Shown: piece by piece, positions 24,083-32,715 of the stretch | Layout of the letters: the number at the start of each line of letters is the position of its first letter | How positions within the stretch are numbered: position 1 is the stretch's first letter | Source: an uncultured Lachnospiraceae bacterium | Lineage (GTDB): Bacteria > Bacillota > Clostridia > Lachnospirales > Lachnospiraceae | Length of the DNA stretch: 45,606 nucleotides | Direction: 5' to 3' | Assembly: GCA_947652925.1 (NCBI GenBank) | Contig: CANTEW010000020.1 | Span: 1 to 45,606, forward strand | Notes under the pieces: model-generated | Told to the model about the DNA's origin: nothing | The model's input: only the letters and a program-made list of their open reading frames with translations | Database searches by the model: none | Position numbers and translations under genes: made by a program

Positions 24083-24967
24083 ATGCACTTTGTGACAGTA
24101 AAAGGGATATTATCTCCGAAGAATGGGATGAATCTGTATCGCGGCTGTACCCATGGGTGTATCTACTGCGACTCAAGGAGCAGATGCTACCATATGGAAC
24201 ACGCTTTTGAAGATATCGAAGTCAAGGAAAATGCGGTGGATCTGTTAGAATATGCCCTTCTGCATAAAAGGAAAAAATGTATGATCGGTACGGGTTCTAT
24301 GACAGACCCTTACATCCCTTTGGAACTGGAGATCAGGAATGTCAGAAAAGCGCTGCAGCTGATATACGACCATGGATCTGGATTTACGGTCATCACAAAA
24401 TCAGACCGTATCTTACGGGATCTTGACCTTTTACAGAAAATAAATGAAAAGACAAAATGTGTTGTGCAGATGACCTTGACCACTCACGATGAAGAGCTGT
24501 GCAGAAAGATCGAGCCCCATGTGAGTACGACAAGAGAACGCTTTGAAGTCCTGAAAAAACTGCGCGACGCAGGGATACCTACAGTTGTATGGCTGACGCC
24601 CATATTGCCGTTCATCAACGATACAGAAGAAAATATTTCCGGTATCCTGGATATGTGCATAGAGGCAGGAGTCTATGGCGTTCTCTGTTTCGGCATGGGA
24701 CTGACGCTCCGTGAAGGGAACAGGGAATATTTTTATGAGCAGCTGGACCGTCTTTTCCCTGGGTTAAAAGAAAGATATATGCGGATATATAGAGAGCGGT
24801 ACGTGGTGGAGAGCCCGGACAGCGAGCACTTGATGAGAGTATTTTATCAAAAGTGCAGCGAGAGCGGGATCCTCCATGATAATGAGAAGATATTCCAGTA
24901 TCTGCATACATTTGAGGAAAAGGACACAGTCCGGCAATTGAGTCTTTGGGATCTGGGGTTGGGATGA
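24083..24967 (+). CDS. Radical SAM protein of the spore photoproduct lyase-like (SPL) family
   Basis: The protein has 294 residues from ATG 24083 (AAGGGGG upstream). Near residue 19 it has RGCTHGCIYCDSRS, the CX3CX2C iron-sulfur cluster motif of radical SAM enzymes. Next come GTGSMTDPYIPLE and TKSDRILRDLDLL, as in the SPL/Rv2578c-like group. True spore photoproduct lyase is longer and has extra features, so the reaction is not assigned. It ends the rightward operon and is followed by a shared terminator. Confidence 0.88.
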   Translation: MHFVTVKGILSPKNGMNLYRGCTHGCIYCDSRSRCYHMEHAFEDIEVKENAVDLLEYALLHKRKKCMIGTGSMTDPYIPLELEIRNVRKALQLIYDHGSGFTVITKSDRILRDLDLLQKINEKTKCVVQMTLTTHDEELCRKIEPHVSTTRERFEVLKKLRDAGIPTVVWLTPILPFINDTEENISGILDMCIEAGVYGVLCFGMGLTLREGNREYFYEQLDRLFPGLKERYMRIYRERYVVESPDSEHLMRVFYQKCSESGILHDNEKIFQYLHTFEEKDTVRQLSLWDLGLG

Positions 24968-24991
24968 GATCTTCCTCTTGGGAGAGCGGGA

Positions 24992-25046
24992 ACGCCATCC
25001 GGATGGAGCCAGATAATGGCCTTTGTCCAGATGGCGTCTTTGTTTT
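24992..25046. terminator. Bidirectional terminator between the SPL-like gene and cobQ
   Basis: ACGCCATCCGGA (24992-25003) and TCCAGATGGCGT (25026-25037) pair over 12 bp with one G-U type mismatch and a 22-nt loop. CTTTGTTTTT follows on the plus strand. It sits between two convergent genes. Confidence 0.75.
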
Positions 25047-25052
25047 TGATCC

Positions 25053-26507
25053 TTAATTGGCTATGTCAAGGATAGCGTCCAGATCCAGGCATCTTTCAAG
25101 TTCCTCTGCAACCTGGTCCAGGGCGTTTTCCACGCGTTGTCCCTGTTCTATCCCGTCAGAAGGGGCCTGCAGGAGTCCCAGCCATTTTGCACGCTGCGCG
25201 GGATGGTCGAACAGGCGGTGGATATAACAGCCTGCCACATGGCCGTCCGCACTCAATGCGCCGTCGGTCTCCCCGTTTTCCAGGCGCAGTAAGGGGACGG
25301 CGTTTTCTTTCAGTTGAGTCTTGCCGCAGTGGATCTCATACCCATGGAAAGGGATACCGTCTTCCAGGCTCATCCCGGTGGTATCTGTCACGCGTTTGTC
25401 ATTGTCCAGTGTGGTATGTATGGGGAGCAGTCCCAGACCGGGGATCGTCTTTGCCTCCCCTTCTATCCCTGTGGGGTCTTCAATGGTCTCTCCCAGCATC
25501 TGGTATCCCCCGCAGATGCCCAGTACATAGCCGCCCCGCCGGATATGGGCTTTCAGGTCGATATCCCATTCCTGCCGGCGGAAGGCTTCCAGGTCGCTGA
25601 TGGTGGTCTTGCTCCCTGGGAGGATCACCATTTTTGCCCGGGCGGGAAGGGGCTGTCCGGGATAGACATAGACCAGCTCCACAGAGTCTTCTGCTGCCAA
25701 CGCGTCGAAGTCGTCGAAGTTCGCGATATGGGGCAGCACAGGGACGGCGATGGTCATAGTCTGCGCGTCATGCTGTATGCGGTCGTCTTTTCGGATGGCG
25801 TCCTCGGCGGGGAGGCTCCTGGCGGCGGGGAGCCAGGGGACGATACCTAGGTTGCGCCATCCGGTCATCTGTTCGATGACTCTGGCCCCCTCATCAAATA
25901 GTCCGGGATCTCCCCGGAACAGATTGACGAGGAAGCCTTTGATCATCGCGGCGTCTTCTGGATCCAATACTACTTTTGTGCCCACCAGGGAGGCTATGAC
26001 GCCGCCCTTGTTGATATCCCCGATCAAGACCACAGGCATGTCTGCGGCCCGGGCAAATCCCATGTTCACGATATCTCCGGAGCGCAGGTTGATCTCGGCG
26101 GGGCTGCCGCCGCCCTCGGCGACTACGATGTCGCACTGCTGCTCCAGTCTACGGTAAGATCTGAGCGCCGACTGGAGCAAGGGTCCTTTGTCTTTCAGAA
26201 AGTCAGCGGCTTGCAGGTCTCCTAGGACTTTTCCATTTACGATCACCTGGGACGTGCAGTCGGACTGGGGTTTGAGCAGTACAGGGTTCATGTCTGTGGA
26301 GGGCGCTGTCCGGCACGCCAGCGCCTGGAGAGCCTGGGCGCGCCCGATCTCGCCGCCGTCGGGGGTGGGCGCCGCGTTATTAGACATATTCTGGGCTTTG
26401 AATGGGCGCACGCCGAGCCCCCGGTTGCAAAAAGCCCTGCAGATGCCTGCGGCTAATATGGATTTACCAACATCAGAACCTGTTCCCTGGAGCATGATCC
26501 CACTCAT
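25053..26507 (-). CDS. cobQ: Adenosylcobyric acid synthase (glutamine-hydrolysing)
   Basis: The protein has 484 residues. The N-terminal BioD-like amidoligase domain begins MSGIMLQGTGSDVGKS (P-loop) and includes KAQNMSNNAAPTPDGGEIGR and VVAEGGGSPAEINLR. The C-terminal glutamine amidotransferase domain has the nucleophilic Cys in LGICGGYQMLG near 335 and the later FHGYEIHCG. It amidates four side chains of adenosylcobyrinic acid a,c-diamide in the cobalamin pathway. AGGAGGAAG precedes the ATG. No other cobalamin gene is in the window. Amidotransferases of related type I fold act on other substrates, but the motifs fit CobQ/CbiP. Confidence 0.94.
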   Translation of the reverse strand: MSGIMLQGTGSDVGKSILAAGICRAFCNRGLGVRPFKAQNMSNNAAPTPDGGEIGRAQALQALACRTAPSTDMNPVLLKPQSDCTSQVIVNGKVLGDLQAADFLKDKGPLLQSALRSYRRLEQQCDIVVAEGGGSPAEINLRSGDIVNMGFARAADMPVVLIGDINKGGVIASLVGTKVVLDPEDAAMIKGFLVNLFRGDPGLFDEGARVIEQMTGWRNLGIVPWLPAARSLPAEDAIRKDDRIQHDAQTMTIAVPVLPHIANFDDFDALAAEDSVELVYVYPGQPLPARAKMVILPGSKTTISDLEAFRRQEWDIDLKAHIRRGGYVLGICGGYQMLGETIEDPTGIEGEAKTIPGLGLLPIHTTLDNDKRVTDTTGMSLEDGIPFHGYEIHCGKTQLKENAVPLLRLENGETDGALSADGHVAGCYIHRLFDHPAQRAKWLGLLQAPSDGIEQGQRVENALDQVAEELERCLDLDAILDIAN

Positions 26508-26557
26508 TTTCTTCCTCCTATCAAGATCGATCTAATAGACTATCCAGCTTTGTAAGA

Positions 26558-26617
26558 ACATTCTAGTACTCCATCCAGTCAGAAAATAGAGTTTTGCTCT
26601 GTCTGCTCTGTGCCAGT
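26558..26617 (-). repeat. Single arm of the TACTCCATC repeat
   Basis: TAGTACTCCATCCAGTCAGA to the GTGCCAGTGCG boundary matches 13503-13560 in the same orientation and the reverse complement of 5567-5645. It abuts the left end of the MITE that follows. Confidence 0.5.
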
Positions 26618-26857
26618 GCGTGTTTGAAAACCTCAAATATCCTTAAATTATAAATAATTTACAGATAATAGATGAGTACATTCCAAAAACAGCGTTTTAA
26701 GGGGGCCGGGTGAGATCCGTGATCCCCCGGCTCTTTTGATATTTTTCTCGTAGAAAAGTACACATCCAAAGACCTGAGCGGTTGTGGATCGTACTAAATG
26801 TTCGTATTATTTAATTTATTTACAGGATTTAGAGGGTTTTCAAACACGCTCTAATAT
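26614..26857. mobile_element. MITE family C (about 244 bp)
   Basis: The element starts GCGTGTTTGAAAACCTC and ends with the inverted GGGTTTTCAAACACGC. The inverted similarity extends inward for about 30 bp (AAAT, CCT, AAAT blocks). The centre holds a GCCGGG...CCCGGC hairpin and TTTTTCTCGTAGAAAAGT. It has no open frame. Fragments of the same text occur at 37900-37990 (centre) and near 41631 and 30590 (ends). Confidence 0.75.
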
Positions 26858-26861
26858 CCAA

Positions 26862-27005
26862 AATTGTTTCCGGGTCATCCTACCTGAAATAAGATCATTT
26901 ACATAGTTCCATATAGTTTCGCCTGCCATAGGCCCTTCCACAATGTCATAGGAGTGTGGATCTCCATTTCTGCATTGGGCGATAAGATCCAGCTATTTTC
27001 TTTTC
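26862..27005 (-). pseudogene. DUF3990-like gene fragment cut by MITE C
   Basis: Read leftward, the DNA gives LDLIAQCRNGDPHSYDIVEG, then GETIWNYVNDLISGRMTRKQ and FWILE, where the MITE end begins. This is the middle of a DUF3990-type protein, whose text usually continues with an AKFKYPTHQISF-like strand. That part is not found on the other side of the MITE. A TAG precedes LDL (likely former Trp). The remnant is not functional. Confidence 0.6.
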
Positions 27006-27055
27006 ATCATATCATGCGCCCTGTCAGTTGACAAGGGATAAAAATTGTGAGCGCC

Positions 27056-29683
27056 TTAATTATCTGTCAGACAATAGGTCAGATCTATGTTCCTCTGCGG
27101 CAGGTAGACCAGGTAAGGGATCAGCACGCTCAGGAGCAGCAGGGCAGGAGCTACAGTCAGCATGGGCCACAGGACGAAATGATACTCCATGAACCATATC
27201 CCCCCTGTCAATGTACGGACGGCGGTGAGGGAGAAAAGGCAGCCCAGGGTGAAGGCGGCGGCGATGGTGATCGCTGCATAATAGAGTCCCTCCAGTATGA
27301 GCATGCGGGTGAGCTGTCTCTTGGTCATACCGATGGCTTCCATCATTGCAAATTCTTTCTGGCGGGAGATGATGCTCGTCAGGATCGTATTGATGAAGTT
27401 CAAGATCCCGATCATGCCGATGACGAAAGAGAGTACGCCCCCGATCAGGATGAACAGATCTGTCATCTGTGAAAATTCCTCAAGGTAGGTCAGCTTAGAC
27501 TCATAGGACATCAGAGGTTCCTGGATGTTGGTATATTGTTCCACAAATCGTAAGAAGTCTGCCTCTTTGCTGTCTTCCACATTGAGGGCGCAGCTCATCA
27601 GATATCTGTCAGATTCCATCTCCCGGAAGATGTCCGCGGTGGTGTAGTAGGTGAAGGGGATCCATATCCGGCAGCTGATCCCATAATAATTTACCTTGGC
27701 TACTGAGAGGATCTCAAATTGCCGTTTTGTTCCGTCCGGTCCTACAAGTTGGATCTTGTCGCCGGGCAAGTGCATCGAGGTCTCTTCCATGGGCAGGTCA
27801 TTGTCGTCGGTCTGGACGCCGCTCAATATATATTTTCCGGTGGCTAATCTTTCACGGATCGTATCCAGGTCTGTCTCGCCTTTCCAAATCTCCAGCTCGC
27901 TCAAGGGGAGGTCCTCCAGGCCGTAGAGGAATGATCTGTTCCGATAGGCGCCGTATCCGTCTTTATCAAATAAGATCTTCTGGCCATGCATCATCTCGTA
28001 GACAGTCCCGTCCTCGTCTTGTTCTACATAGTCCGGGGCCTGGTATGTGGCCGCATCCAGTCCGATCCTGCCGGATCCGTAGATCCGTCCGCATTTTTCG
28101 AGACCATCCTGGTCCTCGCAGGCGGAGATAAAAGTTTCTGAGAGGGCTTCTGTATCGATGGTGTTGTCTGTGACACCCCGATAGTGATCCATACCGAAAT
28201 AGCGAGCGTTCCCGATCAGGAAGTCGAAGGTGGAGAATTTTTTCAGGTATTTATCCATGTCAAAAGAATCTGTGACCGTGAAAACGCTGTTCAAGAGGAT
28301 GATCGACAGGGAGAGGGAGAGGATCACCACAGCGGTGCGCCCTTTGTTCCTGGATATATTTGCAAGTGCCATCCGGGGGATCCGCCCGCCTTTTGTGCTT
28401 TTCTTTGATCTTGTCTTTGCTCCGGCGCGTTTTTTTCTATTTTCTGTGTTGTCTGTGTAACGGACTGCTTCCACCGGGGAGACTTTTGCCGCGATCCGAG
28501 ATGGTCTGCCGATGGAGATAAATACGGTGACCACAGTAAAGATGATGGAACCGGCTATGATCAGCGGGTCAAAGGAGACATGTATCGTTTCCAGGCGAAC
28601 GGTCGTGCGTTCCATGATAAAAGGCACAAGCCCTTTTCCGACGAGAAAGCCTGCCAGGATGCCGAAGGGGATCCCTATGGCGGATAGCAGGAAAGCCTGC
28701 CGCCGCAAGATCTTCTTTACCTGTCGTCCTGTGGTGCCCACGGTCTTCAGCAGGCCATAATAACGGATGTCTTTCATGACGGATATCTGGAATACGTTGT
28801 AGATGATCAGGTATCCGGTGAGGATGATGAGCAAAAGGCCGGCGGCCAACGCGCCTATAGCCATAGGGTCGTCCTCAGCACCGTCGGAGATGTATGCCCA
28901 ATTCGCATTGCTGGCGATGTAGCCTTTCTGATCTTCATCCGTGGAATAGCCGCTGTCTGTGATCACTTTATCCAGCTTCTTCTGGATCCCCAGGGAATTC
29001 GCAAAGTTTATGTCCATGCGGATCGCTCCAGTGGCAGAATAATCCTCATTATACGTGTAGGTGAGTTCGTCGGCATATTCTGTCAGGTATGCGTCGGAGA
29101 CAATGGCGAACCCCACGTTCATGGCCGGGTCGGAGCTTAGTACGCCGCTGACCAGGAAGGTGCGCCGGAATGTCTCTTCGTTCCCCTGGCGCAGCTGCAT
29201 CTCAAGAGTCACTTCCTGTCCTGCTCTTGCCTCCAGACCCAGGAGCTGCAGGGACATATCGTCTATGAGGATCTCATTCGGTCTTTCGGGGGTCCTGCCG
29301 TCTATCACTTCCAGAAAACAGTGTTTGTAGTGATAGGCGGGCATGTACCAGGCTTCCACATGGCGTTTTAGGAATACAGGGTTTTTTATCCTTTCCGCCA
29401 CCGGTATGCAGGGGGCGCATTCCCGGATAGAGGGATGCTCTTTCAATCTATCGTATTGTTCCCGTGTCAGGTTCTTCATGACCCCGTGGCTGTCGCCCCC
29501 AGATTGACGCATGGTGGCGAGCTGGAAATTCTCGACGGTGCCCAGCCCTAAAGTAAATAATGCGGTAAAGAGCATAGTGGTCAGGGCGATGGCCAGGGCT
29601 GCGATCATGTTCCTGGTCTTGTTGCTGCTGAAACTTTTGTCGGCCAGGCGGCGGATGACTTTTTTGTTCTTGACTTTACGCAT
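27056..29683 (-). CDS. Large FtsX-type ABC transporter permease
   Basis: The protein has 875 residues. A basic [20 protein letters not shown] start leads to TM1 (about 25-50), followed by a large extracytoplasmic domain (about 60-270). Three TM segments follow (about 278-300, 330-355, 370-392), a basic cytosolic loop rich in Lys/Arg, then TM5 (about 445-465). A second extracytoplasmic domain precedes the three final TM segments (about 750-850). FtsX signatures are DIRYYGLLKTVGTTGRQVKK and QKEFAMMEAIGMTKRQLTRM. It overlaps the ATPase gene by 8 bp. Two large ectodomains fit peptide or antibiotic export or signalling. No two-component pair is adjacent. Confidence 0.9.
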   Translation of the reverse strand: MRKVKNKKVIRRLADKSFSSNKTRNMIAALAIALTTMLFTALFTLGLGTVENFQLATMRQSGGDSHGVMKNLTREQYDRLKEHPSIRECAPCIPVAERIKNPVFLKRHVEAWYMPAYHYKHCFLEVIDGRTPERPNEILIDDMSLQLLGLEARAGQEVTLEMQLRQGNEETFRRTFLVSGVLSSDPAMNVGFAIVSDAYLTEYADELTYTYNEDYSATGAIRMDINFANSLGIQKKLDKVITDSGYSTDEDQKGYIASNANWAYISDGAEDDPMAIGALAAGLLLIILTGYLIIYNVFQISVMKDIRYYGLLKTVGTTGRQVKKILRRQAFLLSAIGIPFGILAGFLVGKGLVPFIMERTTVRLETIHVSFDPLIIAGSIIFTVVTVFISIGRPSRIAAKVSPVEAVRYTDNTENRKKRAGAKTRSKKSTKGGRIPRMALANISRNKGRTAVVILSLSLSIILLNSVFTVTDSFDMDKYLKKFSTFDFLIGNARYFGMDHYRGVTDNTIDTEALSETFISACEDQDGLEKCGRIYGSGRIGLDAATYQAPDYVEQDEDGTVYEMMHGQKILFDKDGYGAYRNRSFLYGLEDLPLSELEIWKGETDLDTIRERLATGKYILSGVQTDDNDLPMEETSMHLPGDKIQLVGPDGTKRQFEILSVAKVNYYGISCRIWIPFTYYTTADIFREMESDRYLMSCALNVEDSKEADFLRFVEQYTNIQEPLMSYESKLTYLEEFSQMTDLFILIGGVLSFVIGMIGILNFINTILTSIISRQKEFAMMEAIGMTKRQLTRMLILEGLYYAAITIAAAFTLGCLFSLTAVRTLTGGIWFMEYHFVLWPMLTVAPALLLLSVLIPYLVYLPQRNIDLTYCLTDN

Positions 29684-30383
29684 GACGGATGCCCTCCTCT
29701 ATATGTCTGATCTGGCCGTCGTTTTTGACACGGCCGTCCTCGATGCGGATGATCCGGTCTGCCAGCTGAGCGATCTCTTCGTTGTGGGTGATCATGACCA
29801 CGGTCTGCTTAAAACGGTCGCTGGTCACCTTCAACAGGCTCAATACATCCTGGCTGGTAGCGGAGTCCAGATTGCCGGTGGGTTCGTCTGCCAGTAAGAT
29901 CGCGGGTTTGGCGGCAAGGGCGCGGGCGATGGCTACCCGCTGTTGTTGGCCGCCGGATAACTGGGAGGGGAGGTTGTATTTCTTTTCTGCTAATCCCAGG
30001 ACTTTTACGATCTCCTCCACATATACCTGGTCGGGTTGGTTTCCGTCCAGTTCTACGGGGAGTACGATGTTCTCATAGACGTTCAGGACCGGGACCAGAT
30101 TGTAGCTCTGGAAGACGAATCCGATCTTGCGTCTGCGGAAGATCGTCAGTTCCTCGTCTTTTAACCGGGAGATATCCCGACCGTCCACGGTGACGGTCCC
30201 TTCTGTGGGGCGGTCGAGCCCCCCTAACATGTGCAGGAGAGTGGATTTTCCGCTCCCGGATGTCCCCACCACGGAGACAAAACTCCCCTGCTCTACACAA
30301 AGGCTCACCCCGTCCAAAGCTTTTACCATCGTGTCGCCTTTGCCGTAATATTTTTTCAGATCAGTGGTCTGTAAGATATCCAT
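29676..30383 (-). CDS. ABC transporter ATP-binding protein (MacB/LolD-like)
   Basis: The protein has 235 residues, with Walker [10 protein letters not shown] near residue 42, Q-loop [12 protein letters not shown], signature LSGGQQQR near 145, Walker [13 protein letters not shown] and MITHNE. AAGGAGGACACAT directly precedes the ATG. It partners the 875-residue permease encoded immediately downstream. Its similarity to the ATPase at 7375-8064 shows that the window holds two FtsX-type export systems. Confidence 0.93.
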   Translation of the reverse strand: MDILQTTDLKKYYGKGDTMVKALDGVSLCVEQGSFVSVVGTSGSGKSTLLHMLGGLDRPTEGTVTVDGRDISRLKDEELTIFRRRKIGFVFQSYNLVPVLNVYENIVLPVELDGNQPDQVYVEEIVKVLGLAEKKYNLPSQLSGGQQQRVAIARALAAKPAILLADEPTGNLDSATSQDVLSLLKVTSDRFKQTVVMITHNEEIAQLADRIIRIEDGRVKNDGQIRHIEEGIRHA

Positions 30384-30430
30384 ATGTGTCCTCCTTGTAT
30401 CAGTATTTGAGATCGTTTGATCATAGATAC

Positions 30431-30436
30431 ATTATA
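30431..30436 (-). promoter_or_regulatory. -10 box for the ATPase-permease operon
   Basis: TATAAT is read leftward at 30431-30436, 48 bp before the ATPase start. No good -35 is seen, which may mean the promoter needs an activator. Confidence 0.45.
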
Positions 30437-30495
30437 CAATAGGATCCTTTCCACATTCTTTCGGGAATCTAACAGAATTGTCACGATGTCATGGA

Positions 30496-30544
30496 AAAAG
30501 GCTGGACTCTTTATCAAAACGAGTCCAGCCTTTTCAGCTTTTCC
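30496..30544. terminator. Strong terminator behind queT
   Basis: AAAAGGCTGGACTC (30496-30509) and GAGTCCAGCCTTTT (30531-30544) form a perfect 14-bp stem with a 21-nt loop. The stem ends in A/T runs on both sides, so it works in either direction. It ends the queT transcript before the next leftward operon. Confidence 0.85.
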
Positions 30545-30635
30545 TATGGAGCATACGGGATCCAAAGCCGTGGCTTTATATGTGCATAAAGTCTTCAAAC
30601 ACGCTCCATCCAGATAGATCATATGTAACTGCGGG

Positions 30636-31121
30636 TCATTTTTGGAAGACAAGGCCTTTGTATTTCCAGAGAGCCAGATATAGGACCATGCCAAATATGC
30701 CGCAGGATATGATCTCTCCGACTCCTACAGTCAGCATCATGAACGGGACTGGGAGCAGGATACCGTATCCATAGCGGAGTACAAAAGGAACGATGATCGT
30801 GTTGGCGATGATCGGGGGGAGCGGTGCGAGGAAACGGTTCTTGTCGCGGAGACGGTAAGTGAAGACAGCACCGACTAGTGTGGCCAAGCTCCCGCATATG
30901 ATATCAGGGAGGATGGCTCCGCCCAGGATGTTGCCGATAAAGCAGCCGATAAATAGTCCCGGGACTGCGGCTGGTGTGAATACGGGGAGTATGGTGAGGG
31001 CTTCGGCGATCCTGATCTGGACTTCGCCGAAAGAAAATGGTGCGAACACATAAGTGAGTACCACGTAGACGGCAGAGATCATGGCTGCCTGTGTCATAGT
31101 AGAAATGTTTTGATCTTTCAT
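30636..31121 (-). CDS. queT: QueT-family queuosine precursor transporter
   Basis: The protein has 161 residues from the ATG at 31121 (AAAGGAG 10 nt upstream). A longer open frame to 31271 would read through the structured leader and is rejected. There are about five TM segments. Family text is VLTYVFAPFSFGEVQIRIAE, PVFTPAAVPGLFIGCFIGN and GGAILPDIICGSLATLVGA. QueT is the membrane component that imports preQ0/preQ1 for queuosine tRNA modification, usually with an ECF energising module encoded elsewhere. It stands alone here, with its own promoter, leader and terminator. Confidence 0.9.
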   Translation of the reverse strand: MKDQNISTMTQAAMISAVYVVLTYVFAPFSFGEVQIRIAEALTILPVFTPAAVPGLFIGCFIGNILGGAILPDIICGSLATLVGAVFTYRLRDKNRFLAPLPPIIANTIIVPFVLRYGYGILLPVPFMMLTVGVGEIISCGIFGMVLYLALWKYKGLVFQK

Positions 31122-31129
31122 GGTCTTGT

Positions 31130-31235
31130 TCTCCTTTAGTTTTGTTTTACGAGTGGAAGGTCTCGAACACTCGGCACATTTAAGGGCGGTGACCGCCCAG
31201 AAGCCCTCGGGAGTGATAGTTTTTGAGAGCTTCTT
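31130..31235 (-). ncRNA. Structured leader of queT, putative preQ1-responsive switch
   Basis: In the leftward transcript, CACTC (31211-31215) can pair with GAGTG (31168-31172), enclosing a perfect GGGCGG-TCA-CCGCCC hairpin (31184-31198). The same GAGTG can instead pair with CACTC at 31151-31155. The loop of that second hairpin has ACCTTC, which can pair with the AAGG of the Shine-Dalgarno site. After it comes an A-rich AAAACAAAACTAAAGGAG tail. Mutually exclusive stems plus a pseudoknot onto the SD suggest translational control. Because queT genes are commonly under preQ1 riboswitches, preQ1 is the likely ligand. The class (I, II or III) is not resolved. Confidence 0.55.
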
Positions 31236-31247
31236 ATAACGGAGAAT

Positions 31248-31276
31248 AGTATAACATGGAAAGATGGTCAATGCAA
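31248..31276 (-). promoter_or_regulatory. queT promoter
   Basis: TTGCAT at 31271-31276 and TATACT at 31248-31253 are separated by 17 bp in the leftward sense. Transcription would start near 31241, just before the structured leader. Confidence 0.65.
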
Positions 31277-31282
31277 GTGTCC

Positions 31283-32620
31283 TTATCCTGAATACCCGTA
31301 TTTCTTTTTATTTCTGGCAAACATGAGAGCAGACAGGGCCAGCGCCATGGATTCCGCGACAGGTGTAGCCAGCCAGATGCCGTTGACGCCCAGGAGCAGG
31401 GGCAATACAGTCATAGTGATCAGCATAAATACGAAAGACCTTGAAAATGCCAGTATCGCAGAGACTACACCGTTGGACAGAGCAGTGAACATCCCGCTGG
31501 TAAAGATATTGAAGCCGATAAAAAACAAAGCGAGCGTGCAGATCCTGTTCCCGGTCACGGCCAGGTCATATACGGGATCATCCGGACTGGCGAATATGGA
31601 TACCAGCGGCTTTGTCAGGAGGAAGGAGGCCGTTACTGTCAAGAGAGAGATGGCTGTGATCACTTTCAGGCTGATAGTGACCAGTTTTTTCAGTTTCGCA
31701 GGGTCCTGCTCTCCGTAGTGATAGCTGATCATGGGGGCTACGCCGTAGGAATAACCTGTGTACAGGGAACTGGTGAACATCAGTACATACATGATGATCG
31801 TGACCGCGGCAACACCGTCTTCGCCCACATAATGGAGCATCGTCCAGTTGAAGATCATGGTGATGATCCCTGTGACGAGTGCGGTAGCCATCTCGGAGCA
31901 TCCGTTCGTGGCGGCATGGAGGAGGACTTTGGGCCGGGACCGGGGCCTTTTAAAATGCAGGAGGTTCTTCTTCTGGCTGAAGATGTATAAGCCCGCGATC
32001 GCTGTCACAGAATACCCCAGCCCCGTGGCGAGTGCCGCGCCTTGGATGCCCATACCGGATCTGGCGATAAATACATAGTCCAGCACCATGTTCAGAACGC
32101 CCCCTGTAACTGAACAGATCAGAGAGAGCGTTGCTTTTTCGCTGGCGATCATATATAGGGTAAAATTGTTCATCAGCAGGATGGGGATCGTGAACAGGAG
32201 GTAGCAGCTCAGGTACTCCACGCAGTATCCGACCACGTCCGGGGAAAGCCCCATCCTGGAAAAGATGGGGTCCATTGCCAGATACCCGAGGGAACACATG
32301 ATAAAACCTACAGATACATTGACGATGATCAGGAATGTGAAGTCTTCCCTCGCTTCACTATCCATATGTTCCCCCATCTTTTTCATGATGACAGCACTGC
32401 CTCCTGTGGCCAGCATAGTGGAGACAGCAGTGATCAGCTGGATGATGGGCGCGGTCAGGTTGATCGCGGATAATGCATTTGTGCCGATCAGATTTGATAC
32501 AAAGAATCCGTCCACCATTGTATAAAAGGACATAAATATCGTCATAACAATGGTGGGGACGGAAAATCTCAAGATATTTTTCAGGGTGACAGGTTTTGAA
32601 TATACATTTTGCGCGTCCAT
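31283..32620 (-). CDS. MATE-family multidrug efflux protein
   Basis: The protein has 445 residues with about twelve TM segments, the usual MATE length and layout. Text such as LIGTNALSAINLTAPIIQLI, LATGGSAVIMKKMGEHMD and the mid-protein SATNG-like HAATNGCSEMATALVTGII support it. It exports drugs or metabolites against a sodium or proton gradient. AAGGAGAAGATCT precedes the ATG. It is divergent from a MerR/GyrI-like regulator, with an operator in the shared promoter, so it is probably drug-inducible. Confidence 0.92.
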   Translation of the reverse strand: MDAQNVYSKPVTLKNILRFSVPTIVMTIFMSFYTMVDGFFVSNLIGTNALSAINLTAPIIQLITAVSTMLATGGSAVIMKKMGEHMDSEAREDFTFLIIVNVSVGFIMCSLGYLAMDPIFSRMGLSPDVVGYCVEYLSCYLLFTIPILLMNNFTLYMIASEKATLSLICSVTGGVLNMVLDYVFIARSGMGIQGAALATGLGYSVTAIAGLYIFSQKKNLLHFKRPRSRPKVLLHAATNGCSEMATALVTGIITMIFNWTMLHYVGEDGVAAVTIIMYVLMFTSSLYTGYSYGVAPMISYHYGEQDPAKLKKLVTISLKVITAISLLTVTASFLLTKPLVSIFASPDDPVYDLAVTGNRICTLALFFIGFNIFTSGMFTALSNGVVSAILAFSRSFVFMLITMTVLPLLLGVNGIWLATPVAESMALALSALMFARNKKKYGYSG

Positions 32621-32638
32621 AGATCTTCTCCTTTTGTC

Positions 32639-32693
32639 TTGTGATCGTTTCGTGTGTGTAGTATTATAGACCGTACAGTAACAGTACAGTCAA
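32639..32693. promoter_or_regulatory. Divergent MerR-controlled promoter region
   Basis: Leftward, TTGACT (32688-32693), 19 bp and TATAAT (32663-32668) drive the MATE gene. The spacer holds the dyad GACTGTAC-N7-GTACGGTC (7 of 8 positions symmetric). Rightward, TTGTGA (32639-32644), 17 bp and TATTAT (32662-32667) can drive the regulator gene and overlap the same site. A 19-bp spacer with a dyad is diagnostic for MerR-family control, as at bmr/blt-type efflux genes. Confidence 0.88.
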
Positions 32694-32715
32694 GGAAAGT
32701 TTAGGAGGGTCCACA

